This document shows, piece after piece, positions 18,217-26,443 of a stretch of DNA of 64,000 nucleotides. Origin of the DNA: JAFAMS01 sp049520515 (lineage in GTDB: Bacteria; Vulcanimicrobiota; Vulcanimicrobiia; Vulcanimicrobiales; Vulcanimicrobiaceae); the NCBI GenBank assembly GCA_049520515.1, contig JBEKPS010000001.1:603592-667591 (forward strand). The letters are read 5' to 3'. Position 1 is the stretch's first letter, and each line of letters opens with the position of its first letter. The notes beneath the pieces are model-generated. The model did no database searches. It was not told the origin of the DNA and saw only the letters and a program-made list of their open reading frames with translations. Position numbers and translations under genes: made by a program.

Positions 18217-20081
18217 CACCGAACTCCCTTGAGGTTACGCAGTGATTGAATGTTCTGCTTGCGCAGCGTCTGTAGATAGGTGTGCATCCGCGACGCGCGT
18301 GCGTGCGCGATGGAGCTGAGCACGTGGGCTTGGATCGCCGCCACAGTAGCACGCGCTGAGCTTGCAGTACCCACCGATGCCGTCGTTCGCGCGGCAGAAG
18401 CAGCCGAAGCCGAGCCCTGCAGTACGAGCGATTCGGTTGTCGTGATTACTTCGAGTCCGAGCGATCCGGGAAGAATCAATAGATAGGGTTGATTGTTTTG
18501 TTCGTCATAGGCGTAATTCTGCGTGTCGGACGTCGTCATGCAGATGGGAACGCCGCTGACCTCGTAGCTATCGAGAACCGTCGTTTCTTCGAAGCCGAGA
18601 ATCGTATCGAGCGTGACGATCGTGCGATTGACGTCGTCTGCAGATGAGCCGAACGAATTCGGCGTGCATCCCCCGGGTAGCGACGCGCCGGCGTTGATCT
18701 TGTCGGTTTCGGTATAGAAGACCGGGGGCGTGTTATAGAACGCAGCCAATGGTCCGATCACGATGCTGGGTCCGCCAAAGTATGATGCGCCGGCGGATCC
18801 GTTCGCATTTATCGTAATCGTCAAATTACCGCCGGACGGCGCGCTGAACGCGAGCGATGAGACTAGGTCGTAGAACATCGGTCCCGCGATAGACCCTGAG
18901 CCGTCGCTGTCTTCCGTTGTCGTGATCGTTCCGCCGGCGCCTTGCACCAGGAGGTTCTCGGTGTCGACGTACGTTCCGGACGAGCTGATCACGCGCGTCC
19001 CGGTGCTGCCGTCGGCGTAGCTATAGCTGACGTTCGCGGCTGGCGAGTTCGACCACGTCGTACTCGCGGACTGCGGAAATTGGTCGATCGTTTGCGGCGT
19101 TCCGTAAATCGTCGTCGTCACGGGCAGTTCGTCCGACGACGGTTCTGTCTGCATCGTTCCGTACAGATTCACGGTATACGGCACGCTGGCTGCCGACAAA
19201 CTCACCCACGAATCGGTCGAGTAAGTCGTCGTCGACAGGTTTGAAGCATCGGATTCCGAGACGTGCTCGTCGACGAGTGTCGCCGATGGTGCAGTTGATG
19301 GGTACGCGTTGCTGCCGACGCTGACCGACGTCGTCACGTTGTAGCTAAGCGTTGTCGGCGTCGGACTCGGCGCCGGTGAGTTCCCAGAACAATACGCGTC
19401 AGGACCGGAGCAGTTAAAACCAAAACCGTATGTGTAATTTGTCGACGTCGTCCCCGAGTAGGAGATGGCAGTCGTCGGCGCGGTTTGTGTTGTGACGAGC
19501 GCGAACAAGTACGTGTCGCCGGGAACAAACGTCAACGGCGGTATGAGCTGCTCCGCTGCAAAGGATATTGTCCGGTTCGCGATCGTACCGGGGCCGAGCA
19601 ACACATTCCAACCTGCTGCGGCGTTGTTCTCATCGAAGAACGCGATATATGCGCTTCCTTGCGGAGACGACGAGAGCGTAAACGAGAACGCCGGCGATTC
19701 TTGCAGTGTGACCGTCGAGGAGACCCCGAGCGCAACGACTGCGTAAACCGTGAGGTCGCTACCGCCAATCGATTGCGCATTCCGTTTCAAGGTCAGCGCC
19801 GATGGCGCTGAAACGCCGGACGGGACTTTCGCAGTCAGCGTCGCGCTGATGGTCGTCGCTCCGCTCGCAGCCGGGATCGTGATGCTTGACGCACTGACCC
19901 CCGCGATCGCTGAGAATGTTAGCGTCGACGATCCGGACGTTGACGTCGAGGTCGACGATGTCGAGCTCGAGGGACCGGAACTGCCGTTCCCGACGCTACT
20001 GCCTCCGCCACCACAGGCAGAGAGTATCGCCGTTACGGCAACGCCAACAAAGACCCACGATAAACGCGGCCAGCGCACCAT
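18216..20081 (-). CDS. Large secreted lipoprotein of unknown function, coupled to sedolisin
   Basis: 621 residues. The N-terminal signal ends in TAILSACGGGGSSVG, a clear lipobox, followed by a Ser/Thr-rich linker (SSTSSTSTST) and a long beta-rich body with few charged residues. The C-terminal 80 residues become basic and helical (RATVAAIQAHVLSSIAHARASRM). I recognise no enzyme motif; Ig-like or surface-adhesin folds are possible. The gene directly precedes the sedolisin gene and carries its ribosome site, so a joint role such as scaffold, substrate capture or inhibitor is plausible but unproven. It has the leader hairpins at 20102-20129 upstream. Confidence 0.8.
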   Translation of the reverse strand: MVRWPRLSWVFVGVAVTAILSACGGGGSSVGNGSSGPSSSTSSTSTSTSGSSTLTFSAIAGVSASSITIPAASGATTISATLTAKVPSGVSAPSALTLKRNAQSIGGSDLTVYAVVALGVSSTVTLQESPAFSFTLSSSPQGSAYIAFFDENNAAAGWNVLLGPGTIANRTISFAAEQLIPPLTFVPGDTYLFALVTTQTAPTTAISYSGTTSTNYTYGFGFNCSGPDAYCSGNSPAPSPTPTTLSYNVTTSVSVGSNAYPSTAPSATLVDEHVSESDASNLSTTTYSTDSWVSLSAASVPYTVNLYGTMQTEPSSDELPVTTTIYGTPQTIDQFPQSASTTWSNSPAANVSYSYADGSTGTRVISSSGTYVDTENLLVQGAGGTITTTEDSDGSGSIAGPMFYDLVSSLAFSAPSGGNLTITINANGSAGASYFGGPSIVIGPLAAFYNTPPVFYTETDKINAGASLPGGCTPNSFGSSADDVNRTIVTLDTILGFEETTVLDSYEVSGVPICMTTSDTQNYAYDEQNNQPYLLILPGSLGLEVITTTESLVLQGSASAASAARTTASVGTASSARATVAAIQAHVLSSIAHARASRMHTYLQTLRKQNIQSLRNLKGVR

Positions 20082-20101
20082 GAAACCTCCACTAATAAAA
20101 G

Positions 20102-20129
20102 CCTCGACTTTCCGTCGAGGAGGACGGAA
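20102..20129 (-). promoter_or_regulatory. Leader with two mutually exclusive hairpins (attenuator-like)
   Basis: On the reverse strand, TTCCGTC (20123-20129) can pair with GACGGAA (20110-20116) around a 6-nt loop. Alternatively CCTCGAC (20114-20120) pairs with GTCGAGG (20102-20108) around GGAAA. The two 7-bp stems share the GAC and cannot coexist. The second is followed by CTTTTATTAG and then the GGAGG site and ATG of the lipoprotein gene. This looks like an anti-terminator/terminator or translation switch. No known riboswitch class was recognised. Confidence 0.5.
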
Positions 20130-20211
20130 GTTGGCTGCGCCGTGCTGGCCTTCCTAGCAAGTAAGCGCAACTTGGTGACTGCTTACTGCCGACACTTCTC
20201 TAAGAATAAAC

Positions 20212-20239
20212 GCAGGCGCTTGGATTTCCAAGCGCCTGC
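20212..20239 (-). terminator. Rho-independent terminator of speD
   Basis: A perfect 12-bp stem, GCAGGCGCTTGG and its complement, closes a 4-nt loop. On the reverse strand it is followed by a T-rich run (GTTTATTCTT). It lies 35 bp after the speD stop and insulates speD from the lipoprotein-sedolisin genes. Confidence 0.85.
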
Positions 20240-20274
20240 CGTAGTTCTGGAGCGGATCCCGCGGAGCTGTACTT

Positions 20275-20700
20275 CTAGGCGGTGCGCTTCTTGCGCGTCA
20301 GACGACGCTCTTCGTTGTCGGTCGTGACAACGTGGGTGTACTCGTTCTTGCGGGCTTGAATTCCACGCTTGACCTCGGTCGTGCGCATGGAACGCGCCCG
20401 CAGCATCTCTGCTGCGTACTCGCATGCAGCGCCCGGGTTCGTATGGGCTCCGCATGTATAAAAATCCATCGCCGCATACCCGGTTTCCGGCCAGGTATGA
20501 ATCGACAAGTGCGATTCTGCGATGACGACGACGCCTGAGACGCCGTGGGGTTCAAATCGGTGAAAGGCTGTGGTTAAGACCGTCGCGTTCGCCTTGATTG
20601 CGGCTGTCTTCAGAATATCTTGTATGCCTTCCACGTCCGTAAGGATGTTCGGATCACATCCCGATAGCTCGCACAATATGTGCGTCCCGAGTGCTTCCAA
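20275..20700 (-). CDS. speD: S-adenosylmethionine decarboxylase proenzyme
   Basis: 141 residues from a TTG start: TTG-GAA-GCA-CTC-GGG reads MEALG, matching the usual MKALG opening. The self-cleavage site is AESHLSIHTWPETGYAAMD, with the Ser after ES cleavage becoming the pyruvoyl cofactor, and FYTCG follows. It makes decarboxylated SAM for SpeE. The C-terminal basic tail (RRLTRKKRTA) is a little longer than usual. It is divergent from sufB across a 343-bp region. Confidence 0.95.
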   Translation of the reverse strand: MEALGTHILCELSGCDPNILTDVEGIQDILKTAAIKANATVLTTAFHRFEPHGVSGVVVIAESHLSIHTWPETGYAAMDFYTCGAHTNPGAACEYAAEMLRARSMRTTEVKRGIQARKNEYTHVVTTDNEERRLTRKKRTA

Positions 20701-21043
20701 TTACCGCCTGTCTCCTCGGATCCCGGTTGGGGGAAATCCCACCTCCAGATGCGTCGGCTGGCGCGTGCGCTGCACGATCACGTCCCCGACCTAACGACGA
20801 ACTCTGTGCCGGCAGCTTTTTCTCGTGCTGCCGCGTCTCGCCGCGATGGCGCGTAGGGCGCGCCCTCCCTCTACGAGATTGCCGGGACCCAGATCGCATA
20901 GCGAAATACGACCCCGTCAATAGCGGTAGTTTACCCCCTACACCCCCCCCTGTAAAGTGTTTTGCTCATATAAACAAGGCAAGCAAGCCAGAAATTCCAG
21001 AAAACCCTTCACTATCCCAGGTGGGTCTGATAGAGTGAGAGCG
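20701..21043. promoter_or_regulatory. 343-bp divergent region between speD and sufB
   Basis: No gene is visible. On the speD strand there is a G-tract block near 20930-20951 (runs of 8 and 5 G), a GGGCGCGCCC palindrome near 20858, and a CGGCAGC/GCTGCCG stem-loop near 20811-20836, so the speD transcript leader may be long and structured. On the sufB side a CTATC (21012-21016) and GATAG (21029-21033) imperfect inverted repeat lies just before the ATG, a possible operator or hairpin. No known SAM or polyamine riboswitch was recognised. Confidence 0.4.
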
Positions 21044-22477
21044 ATGGCAACGGAACTTAAAGAGAACGCTAGCCCCCTAGCTGCGCAAGCGCTGGTCGAG
21101 GACTATCGGTACGGCTTCCACGATCCTGAAAATTACGTCTTCAAGTCCGAAAAGGGCCTGACGGGCGAAATCGTCGCGAAGATTTCTGAGATGAAGAACG
21201 AGCCGGACTGGATGCGTGCCTTCCGTTTAAAGGCGCTCGAGTTGTTCCGTGCCAAGCCGATGCCCGCTTGGGCGGATACCGCAGCTCTCTCCGAGATCGA
21301 CCTCAGCAATATTCACTATTTCGTGAAGTCGACCGAGAAAACGGAGCAGTCGTGGGACGACGTCCCGGACGACATCAAGCGAACGTTCGATCGCTTGGGC
21401 ATCCCTGAGGCAGAGCGCAAGTTTCTCTCCGGCGTCTCCGCGCAGTACGAATCGGAAGTCGTCTATCACTCCGTTATCGAGGAGCTCGAGAAAGACGGCG
21501 TCATCTTCTGCGACATGGATACGGCGCTGCGCGAGCATCCCGATATCGTGCGCAAGTACATGGCGACGGTGATTCCGCCGGGAGACAACAAATTCGCAGC
21601 GCTGAATAGCGCCGTGTGGTCGGGCGGCTCGTTCGTCTATGTTCCGCCGGGCATCGAAGTGAAGATGCCGCTGCAAGCCTATTTCCGGATCAACACCGAG
21701 AACATGGGACAGTTCGAGCGTACGCTGATCATCGCGGACAAAGGCTCGAAGGTCCACTACATCGAGGGTTGTACCGCGCCACAGTTCTCAACGTCGTCGC
21801 TGCACTCAGCAGTCGTCGAGTTGATCGCAATGGAAGGCGCGCGCATCCGCTACACGACGATTCAGAACTGGTATCGTAACATTTTCAATCTCGTCACGAA
21901 GCGTGCGGTCGCGTACAAGAATGCGACCGTCGAATGGGTTGACGGCAACATCGGCTCGCGCCTGACGATGAAGTATCCGGCGATCTATCTGATGGGCGAA
22001 GGCGCACGCGGTGAGATTCTCTCGGCGGCGTTTGCAGGTCAAGGCCAACATCAAGACGCCGGCGCGAAAGTTATTCACGCGGCACCAAACACGACGTCGG
22101 TCGTCACCAACAAGTCGGTCTCGGCGCATGGCGGCAAGACGACGTATCGTGGTCTCGTCGAAATTCACGACGGCGCGATCGGCGCGAAGACGCGCGTTAA
22201 ATGCGACGCGCTAATCATGGACGACCAATCGTCCAGCGACACGAAGCCGACGATGAAGATTCACGAACAGCAATCGACCGTTGAGCACGAAGCCAGCGTC
22301 TCGAAAATCGGCGAGGAGCAGTTGTTCTACGCGATGAGCCGCGGGCTCTCAGAAGCCGACGCAACAGCGCTGATCGTCAACGGTTTCTTCGACTTCTTCG
22401 TCAAGGAATTGCCGATGGAATACGCGGTCGAGCTCAACCGGCTGATCAAGCTGGAAATGGAAGGCGCGGTCGGGTAA
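21044..22477 (+). CDS. sufB: Fe-S cluster assembly scaffold SufB
   Basis: 477 residues from ATG 21044. DYRYGFHDPENYVFKSEKGL, YESEVVYHSVIEELEKDGVIFCDMD, VPPGIEVKMPLQAYFRINTENMGQFERTLIIAD, and YIEGCTAPQF with its Cys are all SufB signatures. The C-terminal SADATALIVNGFF-type segment (EADATALIVNGFFDFFVKEL) is present. SufB is the core of the SufBCD scaffold that assembles Fe-S clusters. No sufC, sufD or sufS follows, only a Rieske ferredoxin gene 8 bp downstream, so the other components must lie elsewhere. Upstream frame to 20957 is not needed. Confidence 0.96.
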   Translation: MATELKENASPLAAQALVEDYRYGFHDPENYVFKSEKGLTGEIVAKISEMKNEPDWMRAFRLKALELFRAKPMPAWADTAALSEIDLSNIHYFVKSTEKTEQSWDDVPDDIKRTFDRLGIPEAERKFLSGVSAQYESEVVYHSVIEELEKDGVIFCDMDTALREHPDIVRKYMATVIPPGDNKFAALNSAVWSGGSFVYVPPGIEVKMPLQAYFRINTENMGQFERTLIIADKGSKVHYIEGCTAPQFSTSSLHSAVVELIAMEGARIRYTTIQNWYRNIFNLVTKRAVAYKNATVEWVDGNIGSRLTMKYPAIYLMGEGARGEILSAAFAGQGQHQDAGAKVIHAAPNTTSVVTNKSVSAHGGKTTYRGLVEIHDGAIGAKTRVKCDALIMDDQSSSDTKPTMKIHEQQSTVEHEASVSKIGEEQLFYAMSRGLSEADATALIVNGFFDFFVKELPMEYAVELNRLIKLEMEGAVG

Positions 22478-22485
22478 CAGCCGTT

Positions 22486-22788
22486 ATGGCTGAACCTGTC
22501 GCTCGCAAGAGCGAAATCGCGGACGGGTCGACCAAGCGCGTCGACGTCAACGGACAGAGCGTGCTGCTCTGCAACGTCGCGGGCGAGATCTTCGCGATCG
22601 AAGACGTTTGTACGCACGACGGCGGTCCGCTCGATGAGGGTGAGTTGATGGGCGATCGCATCATGTGCCCGCGCCACGGCGCGTTCTTCGATGTCAAGAC
22701 CGGTGACGCGCTTACCCTACCGGCGATTGTCCCAGTGCAGACCTACAAAGTCCGCACCGCAGACGACAATATTTTCGTAGAGCTGTAA
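22486..22788 (+). CDS. Rieske-type [2Fe-2S] ferredoxin
   Basis: 100 residues with both cluster motifs: VCTHDGG (CxH) and CPRHGAFFD (CxxH), spaced as in small biphenyl-dioxygenase or NirD-type Rieske ferredoxins. It follows sufB closely, a frequent arrangement suggesting a role in Suf assembly or electron supply to it. It is soluble, with no signal peptide. The exact partner cannot be named. Confidence 0.92.
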   Translation: MAEPVARKSEIADGSTKRVDVNGQSVLLCNVAGEIFAIEDVCTHDGGPLDEGELMGDRIMCPRHGAFFDVKTGDALTLPAIVPVQTYKVRTADDNIFVEL

Positions 22789-22863
22789 ATCCGCTAGCCA
22801 AGTTCGCACGTATCCTCAATAAGTGCAGTAACAAAACACTAACTTAAAGAGGAGATAATCTAC

Positions 22864-23124
22864 GTGAACAAGCTCATTTCCGCGATGGCGCTCATGGCTG
22901 CCGTCGCATCGATCGCACCGCTTGGTGCAGCGGCTGCCGACAGCGTTACGACCGCGCCGGTTGTAGTCGAAAGCAAACCGCAAGTCATCGCCAGAATCGC
23001 CAATCCCGCACGCGACCAACAATTGTCGCAGGCGGAACACTATCGCGGAGTTCTCGACCCCCAGACACCTGCAGAGTTGCAGGCATACTGGAACCGCGTT
23101 AACCCCATGCTCCTCGGCGGCTAG
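22864..23124 (+). CDS. Small secreted protein, unknown
   Basis: 86 residues from GTG 22864 with a strong AGAGGAGA site. A Sec signal (MNKLISAMALMAAVASIAPLGAAAAD) leaves about 60 mature residues that are charged and helical (ARDQQLSQAEHYRGVLDPQT). No family recognised. It has its own leader after the Rieske gene and is followed by an inverted repeat, then by an anti-sigma/sigma pair, so it may be part of that regulon. Confidence 0.7.
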   Translation: MNKLISAMALMAAVASIAPLGAAAADSVTTAPVVVESKPQVIARIANPARDQQLSQAEHYRGVLDPQTPAELQAYWNRVNPMLLGG

Positions 23125-23138
23125 ATCGAGGTTCGTGT

Positions 23139-23175
23139 ACGAAGGCGGCAACGGTAATCCGCGGGTCGCCTTCGT
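23139..23175. repeat. Inverted repeat / hairpin
   Basis: ACGAAGGCG (23139-23147) and CGCCTTCGT (23167-23175) form a 9-bp perfect stem with a 19-nt loop, between the small secreted protein and the anti-sigma gene. No T-tract follows on either strand, so it could be an RNA-stability hairpin or an operator rather than a classic terminator. Confidence 0.55.
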
Positions 23176-23199
23176 GCGTACATGGACTGTGAGGACTCC

Positions 23200-23847
23200 G
23201 TGACGCACGACTACACACTCGAGCGACGTGATGCGTACGCGCTCGGGACGCTCTCGCGGGCAGAGCGCAACCACCTTGACGAGCATCTTGCCGTCTGCGC
23301 ATCCTGCAGTCGCGCGATCGGAGAAGCCGAGCGCGTCGTTTGCGAGATGATCGAGATGACGACGCCTCTCGTTAACGCGCCCGCGACGCTGGAATCTCGT
23401 ATCAAGCGCATCGCTGAGCCGCAGCGTTCGAAGCTCGCACTCTGGCGTGCACGATCGTCCGCCATGTGGGGTGCGCTCGCAGCAGCCGTCATCCTGACGC
23501 TGGGCCTTACGACGATGCATTTCCGCCAAGAAACGCTTCGGAGCGACGCCGTCCTCGCTACGATCGCAACGTCCCATTTCAAGCACGTGAGTTTGACGCC
23601 GCGCGCGATCGGTGCTCCCCCGGCAAAAGTGCTCTACGCGCCAGACCGTAGCTGGATCTATCTGATCGTCGATGCGGCCCCATGCGAGTGTCATCTGATC
23701 GCGGTGTACGGAGATCGCGTTCGCGATTTCGGTGCTCCCGAGGAAAACGATCTCACCTCGACACTCTTCATCAAGGACGCTGGAAAGCCGACGTCGGTGC
23801 GGCTCGTCGGGAATTCGGGCGTCCTCGCAGACGGCGACCTGAAATAG
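23200..23847 (+). CDS. Membrane-anchored zinc-finger anti-sigma factor
   Basis: 215 residues from GTG 23200, which has a GAGGA site 6 nt upstream. The N-terminal HLDEHLAVCASCS is the H-x3-C-x2-C zinc-binding anti-sigma (ZAS) motif. A single membrane helix (MWGALAAAVILTLGLTTM) lies near residue 100, followed by an extracytoplasmic sensor part of about 110 residues. It would hold the ECF sigma factor encoded 2 bp downstream. The order anti-sigma before sigma is less usual than the reverse. Confidence 0.85.
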   Translation: MTHDYTLERRDAYALGTLSRAERNHLDEHLAVCASCSRAIGEAERVVCEMIEMTTPLVNAPATLESRIKRIAEPQRSKLALWRARSSAMWGALAAAVILTLGLTTMHFRQETLRSDAVLATIATSHFKHVSLTPRAIGAPPAKVLYAPDRSWIYLIVDAAPCECHLIAVYGDRVRDFGAPEENDLTSTLFIKDAGKPTSVRLVGNSGVLADGDLK

Positions 23848-23849
23848 CC

Positions 23850-24431
23850 GTGACTCTGCATAGCATCGGTCAATCTCGGATAAAGACCTCGAGTGAAATC
23901 GAGGACGCGAGCATCGCGCGCGATTTTTCCGAGCGACGTCCCGAGGCGCTGGCGGCTGCATATCGTGCCTACAGTCAGCTCCTCTATTCGATCGCACGCA
24001 ATGTCCTTGGAAACGACGAAGACGCGGAGGATTGCGTGCATGATGCGCTCACGCGCGTGTGGCGGCACGGTTTTTCATACCGGACCGAGCGAGGAACTCT
24101 GAAGAGTTACTTGTCTGTCTGCGTGCGCAACGAGGCAATCTCGCGCCGACGCAGTGACACGCGTCATTCTCAGATAGAACGGGACGCATTCTTGGATACG
24201 CCGCAATCCTATGAGATCGAGGTCGTGGATCACGCGCAGCGCGCGTCGCTACGCCAGGCGCTCGAGTCTCTTCCCGACGAGCAGCGCCAGGTGATCGAGC
24301 TGTCGTATTTTCGAAACCTAACGCAGACGCAGATCTCCGACCGTCTCGGGGTGCCGCTCGGAACGATAAAGAGTCGAGTCGGGCTCGCGATGCAAAGGCT
24401 CAAGAATGCTCTTCGCGCGGTGAGCGCTTAA
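23850..24431 (+). CDS. ECF-type RNA polymerase sigma factor
   Basis: 193 residues from GTG 23850, 2 bp after the anti-sigma stop. The sigma-2 domain contains AAAYRAYSQLLYSIARNVLGNDEDAEDCVHDALTRVW. The sigma-4 domain contains SLPDEQRQVIELSYFRNLTQTQISDRLGVPLGTIKSRV, the helix-turn-helix that reads the -35 element. There is no sigma-3, as expected for ECF factors. It probably responds to an envelope signal through the neighbouring ZAS protein. The frame extends upstream to 23682 inside the anti-sigma gene and is not used. Confidence 0.93.
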   Translation: MTLHSIGQSRIKTSSEIEDASIARDFSERRPEALAAAYRAYSQLLYSIARNVLGNDEDAEDCVHDALTRVWRHGFSYRTERGTLKSYLSVCVRNEAISRRRSDTRHSQIERDAFLDTPQSYEIEVVDHAQRASLRQALESLPDEQRQVIELSYFRNLTQTQISDRLGVPLGTIKSRVGLAMQRLKNALRAVSA

Positions 24432-24434
24432 GCT

Positions 24435-24650
24435 CTAGACGTGCTCGCCCGGGCCGGCCTGATTGGCGTCGGCTTGGTCTTCGTTGTCATAGCCTTCATC
24501 GACATCGCCGTAGACCGTTTGCCGTTCTTTCGGGATGTCGCGCAAGCGCCGGGCGGCCTGCGAGCCCATCACTTCAGCTTCCTCGCTGGTCAACGGCTCT
24601 ATGTCATCAGCTTCGGTGTGGAGTTGCCGCCCACGATCTTCGCGTTCCAT
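24435..24650 (-). CDS. Small acidic hypothetical protein
   Basis: 71 residues, acidic (EADDIEPLTSEEAEVMGSQ, DVDEGYDNEDQAD), with no membrane segment. I chose the ATG at 24650 because AGAGAGG stands 6 nt upstream; a closer ATG at 24656 would put that site against the start. It overlaps the last 44 bp of the efflux-pump gene in another frame and is likely translated from the same mRNA. No family recognised; it could be a spurious frame. Confidence 0.5.
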   Translation of the reverse strand: MEREDRGRQLHTEADDIEPLTSEEAEVMGSQAARRLRDIPKERQTVYGDVDEGYDNEDQADANQAGPGEHV

Positions 24651-26010
24651 GTGCATCCTCTCTCGAATGCTCTGCTTGTACCCAACCTTCTTGTCTTAAG
24701 AGGACGAGGGTCCCCACCGAAGCGAGCACCGCAATCCCAACTGCCACAAATGCCGACACGGCAAAGCCAAGGTGGAAAACGGCCCCGAGTACAGCGACGC
24801 CCATGACCAGGCTGACGAAGCGGATCGTCGCGCCAATCCCGGACGCCATACCTGCGCGCTCGGCCGAAGCCTCGGCTTGCATGGCACGAGCTGTCTCGGG
24901 ATTCAGCAACCCCGTGCCTGTACCGGCAACCAACATCGCGACCGTCATCACCGGATAGGGAGCGCCGGCGTGCGCCGCAAGGCCAAGCATGAGATCTCCG
25001 ACCGCTGCGATGCCGAGGCCGATCGTTAAGCGGCCGCGGTGCGTCAGGCGCTCCAGAAACTGCGCTGCAAGCGGCGGAGCGACGAGAAGGGGTAACGCGA
25101 ACGGCAGCATCGCAAATCCGGCCGCCATCGGCGCAAGATGCATCCAATTCTGCAAGTACAGCGGCAAGAAGAAAATCATAACTTGTGCTGCGGAGCCGTA
25201 ACCGAACATCGCCGACGCGGCGCCAAGATAGCGTGGTCGCGTCAGCAATTCGAAATCGAGCATCGGCTGTGCCTGAATGCGCTCAACGATGACAAATGCG
25301 ATCAGCAGCAACACCGCGGCAGAAAGCCGGACGAGAATTTGGGCTGAACCCCAACCCTCACGATTGCCGTCAATGAGCGTCCACACCAGCAAGAACAGGC
25401 TCGTGCTGAGCGTGAGGACGCCCGCAAAATCGATCCGCCGCTGTTCCGGATCGCGCGATTCGGGAACGAACGCGCGAATCGCGACTAAGAAGATGATGCA
25501 CAATGGAACGTTGATCAAGAACGCCCAGCGCCATCCGAATAGTCCCGTGATGATACCGCCGAGAATTGGGCCGCACGTCATCGCCGCGCCAAGCGACGTT
25601 CCCCAAATCGCGTATGCGCGTGCGCGCTCTGCGCCGCGAAATGTTGACGAGATGATTGCCAGCGCCGCCGTCAGCAACATGCTCGCGCCGACGCCTTGGA
25701 TCGCGCGCGAAAGGTCGAGAATGAACGCCGACGATGCGAGACCGCAGGTCGCCGATGAGACGAGAAACAGCGACACCCCGATCATAACCATGCGCCGGCG
25801 TCCGAAAAGATCGGCGAGCGTTCCGGAAGGCAGTAGAAGCGATGCAAACGTGATCAGGTAGGCGCTGATGACCCACTGCAAGCCGACGAATCCGGCGTGC
25901 AAATCACGTCCGATGCTCGGCAACGCAACCGCGACGATATTGGTATCGAGCATGATCAGCGAGCAGGTCGCTGCCGCGCAGATCAGGACGAGCGGCTTAC
26001 TGACGCTCAT
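24607..26010 (-). CDS. MFS drug efflux pump, DHA2/EmrB-QacA type (14 helices)
   Basis: 467 residues, about 14 membrane segments. MLDTNIVAVALPSIGRDL near residue 20 is the D1 motif of the DHA2 family. GTLADLFGRRRM is motif A, and GASMLLTAALAIISS plus WGTSLGAAMTCGPILGGIITGLFGWRWAFLIN contains the antiporter motif C region. It exports hydrophobic toxic compounds by proton antiport. Its ATG overlaps the stop of the MarR gene upstream (ATGA), so it is co-regulated with that repressor. Confidence 0.92.
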   Translation of the reverse strand: MSVSKPLVLICAAATCSLIMLDTNIVAVALPSIGRDLHAGFVGLQWVISAYLITFASLLLPSGTLADLFGRRRMVMIGVSLFLVSSATCGLASSAFILDLSRAIQGVGASMLLTAALAIISSTFRGAERARAYAIWGTSLGAAMTCGPILGGIITGLFGWRWAFLINVPLCIIFLVAIRAFVPESRDPEQRRIDFAGVLTLSTSLFLLVWTLIDGNREGWGSAQILVRLSAAVLLLIAFVIVERIQAQPMLDFELLTRPRYLGAASAMFGYGSAAQVMIFFLPLYLQNWMHLAPMAAGFAMLPFALPLLVAPPLAAQFLERLTHRGRLTIGLGIAAVGDLMLGLAAHAGAPYPVMTVAMLVAGTGTGLLNPETARAMQAEASAERAGMASGIGATIRFVSLVMGVAVLGAVFHLGFAVSAFVAVGIAVLASVGTLVLLRQEGWVQAEHSREDAHGTRRSWAATPHRS

Positions 26011-26435
26011 GCGAAATCGCTTGCCACGACGTCGTTCAGCATTGCGCGCAACCGGGCTGCCGCATCCGCACCGAACGCGCTTTCAAATTTCTTTTGCGCC
26101 GAGGACCACAGCGGTCGAGCTTTTTGCAGCAGCGATTCGCCCGAACGCGTCAGCGTCAGGTAGCGCGCCCGACGATCTTCTTCGCCGACCGCGAGACGAA
26201 CGAGCCCGCGCTGTTCGAGCGGGCGCACCAAATGGCCAAGCGTCGAGCGATCCATGACGAGCGAACCGGCCAAATCACCAAGCGTGCTCGGCCCGTTACG
26301 GTGCAAGCGCGAGAGAATGCCATACTGATTCGCACCGAGCGCCGTCGGCGCCAAGGCCGTGTCGTAGAGCTTCGTAACCAACCGCGTCGCCTGGCGTAAC
26401 GCCGAACAATTGCACAACTCGGAATCTTTTTTCAT
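26007..26435 (-). CDS. MarR family transcriptional repressor
   Basis: 142 residues. The winged helix has STLGDLAGSLVMDRSTLGHLVRPLEQRGLV and the wing motif EEDRRARYLTLT (D-x-R-A/R). Cys residues at the N-terminus (ELCNCSALRQ) could serve thiol sensing, but that is speculative. It is the first gene of the operon with the efflux pump. A palindrome inside its consensus promoter (26447-26466) is the likely autorepression site. The predicted transcript start is within a few bases of the ATG. Confidence 0.93.
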   Translation of the reverse strand: MKKDSELCNCSALRQATRLVTKLYDTALAPTALGANQYGILSRLHRNGPSTLGDLAGSLVMDRSTLGHLVRPLEQRGLVRLAVGEEDRRARYLTLTRSGESLLQKARPLWSSAQKKFESAFGADAAARLRAMLNDVVASDFA

Positions 26436-26443
26436 GTTGCGCG

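Noticed and set aside
22816..23997. 393-codon reverse-strand frame across the small secreted, anti-sigma and sigma genes.
   Set aside because: Composition is Arg-rich shadow of the forward genes, and the forward genes have clear families and ribosome sites.
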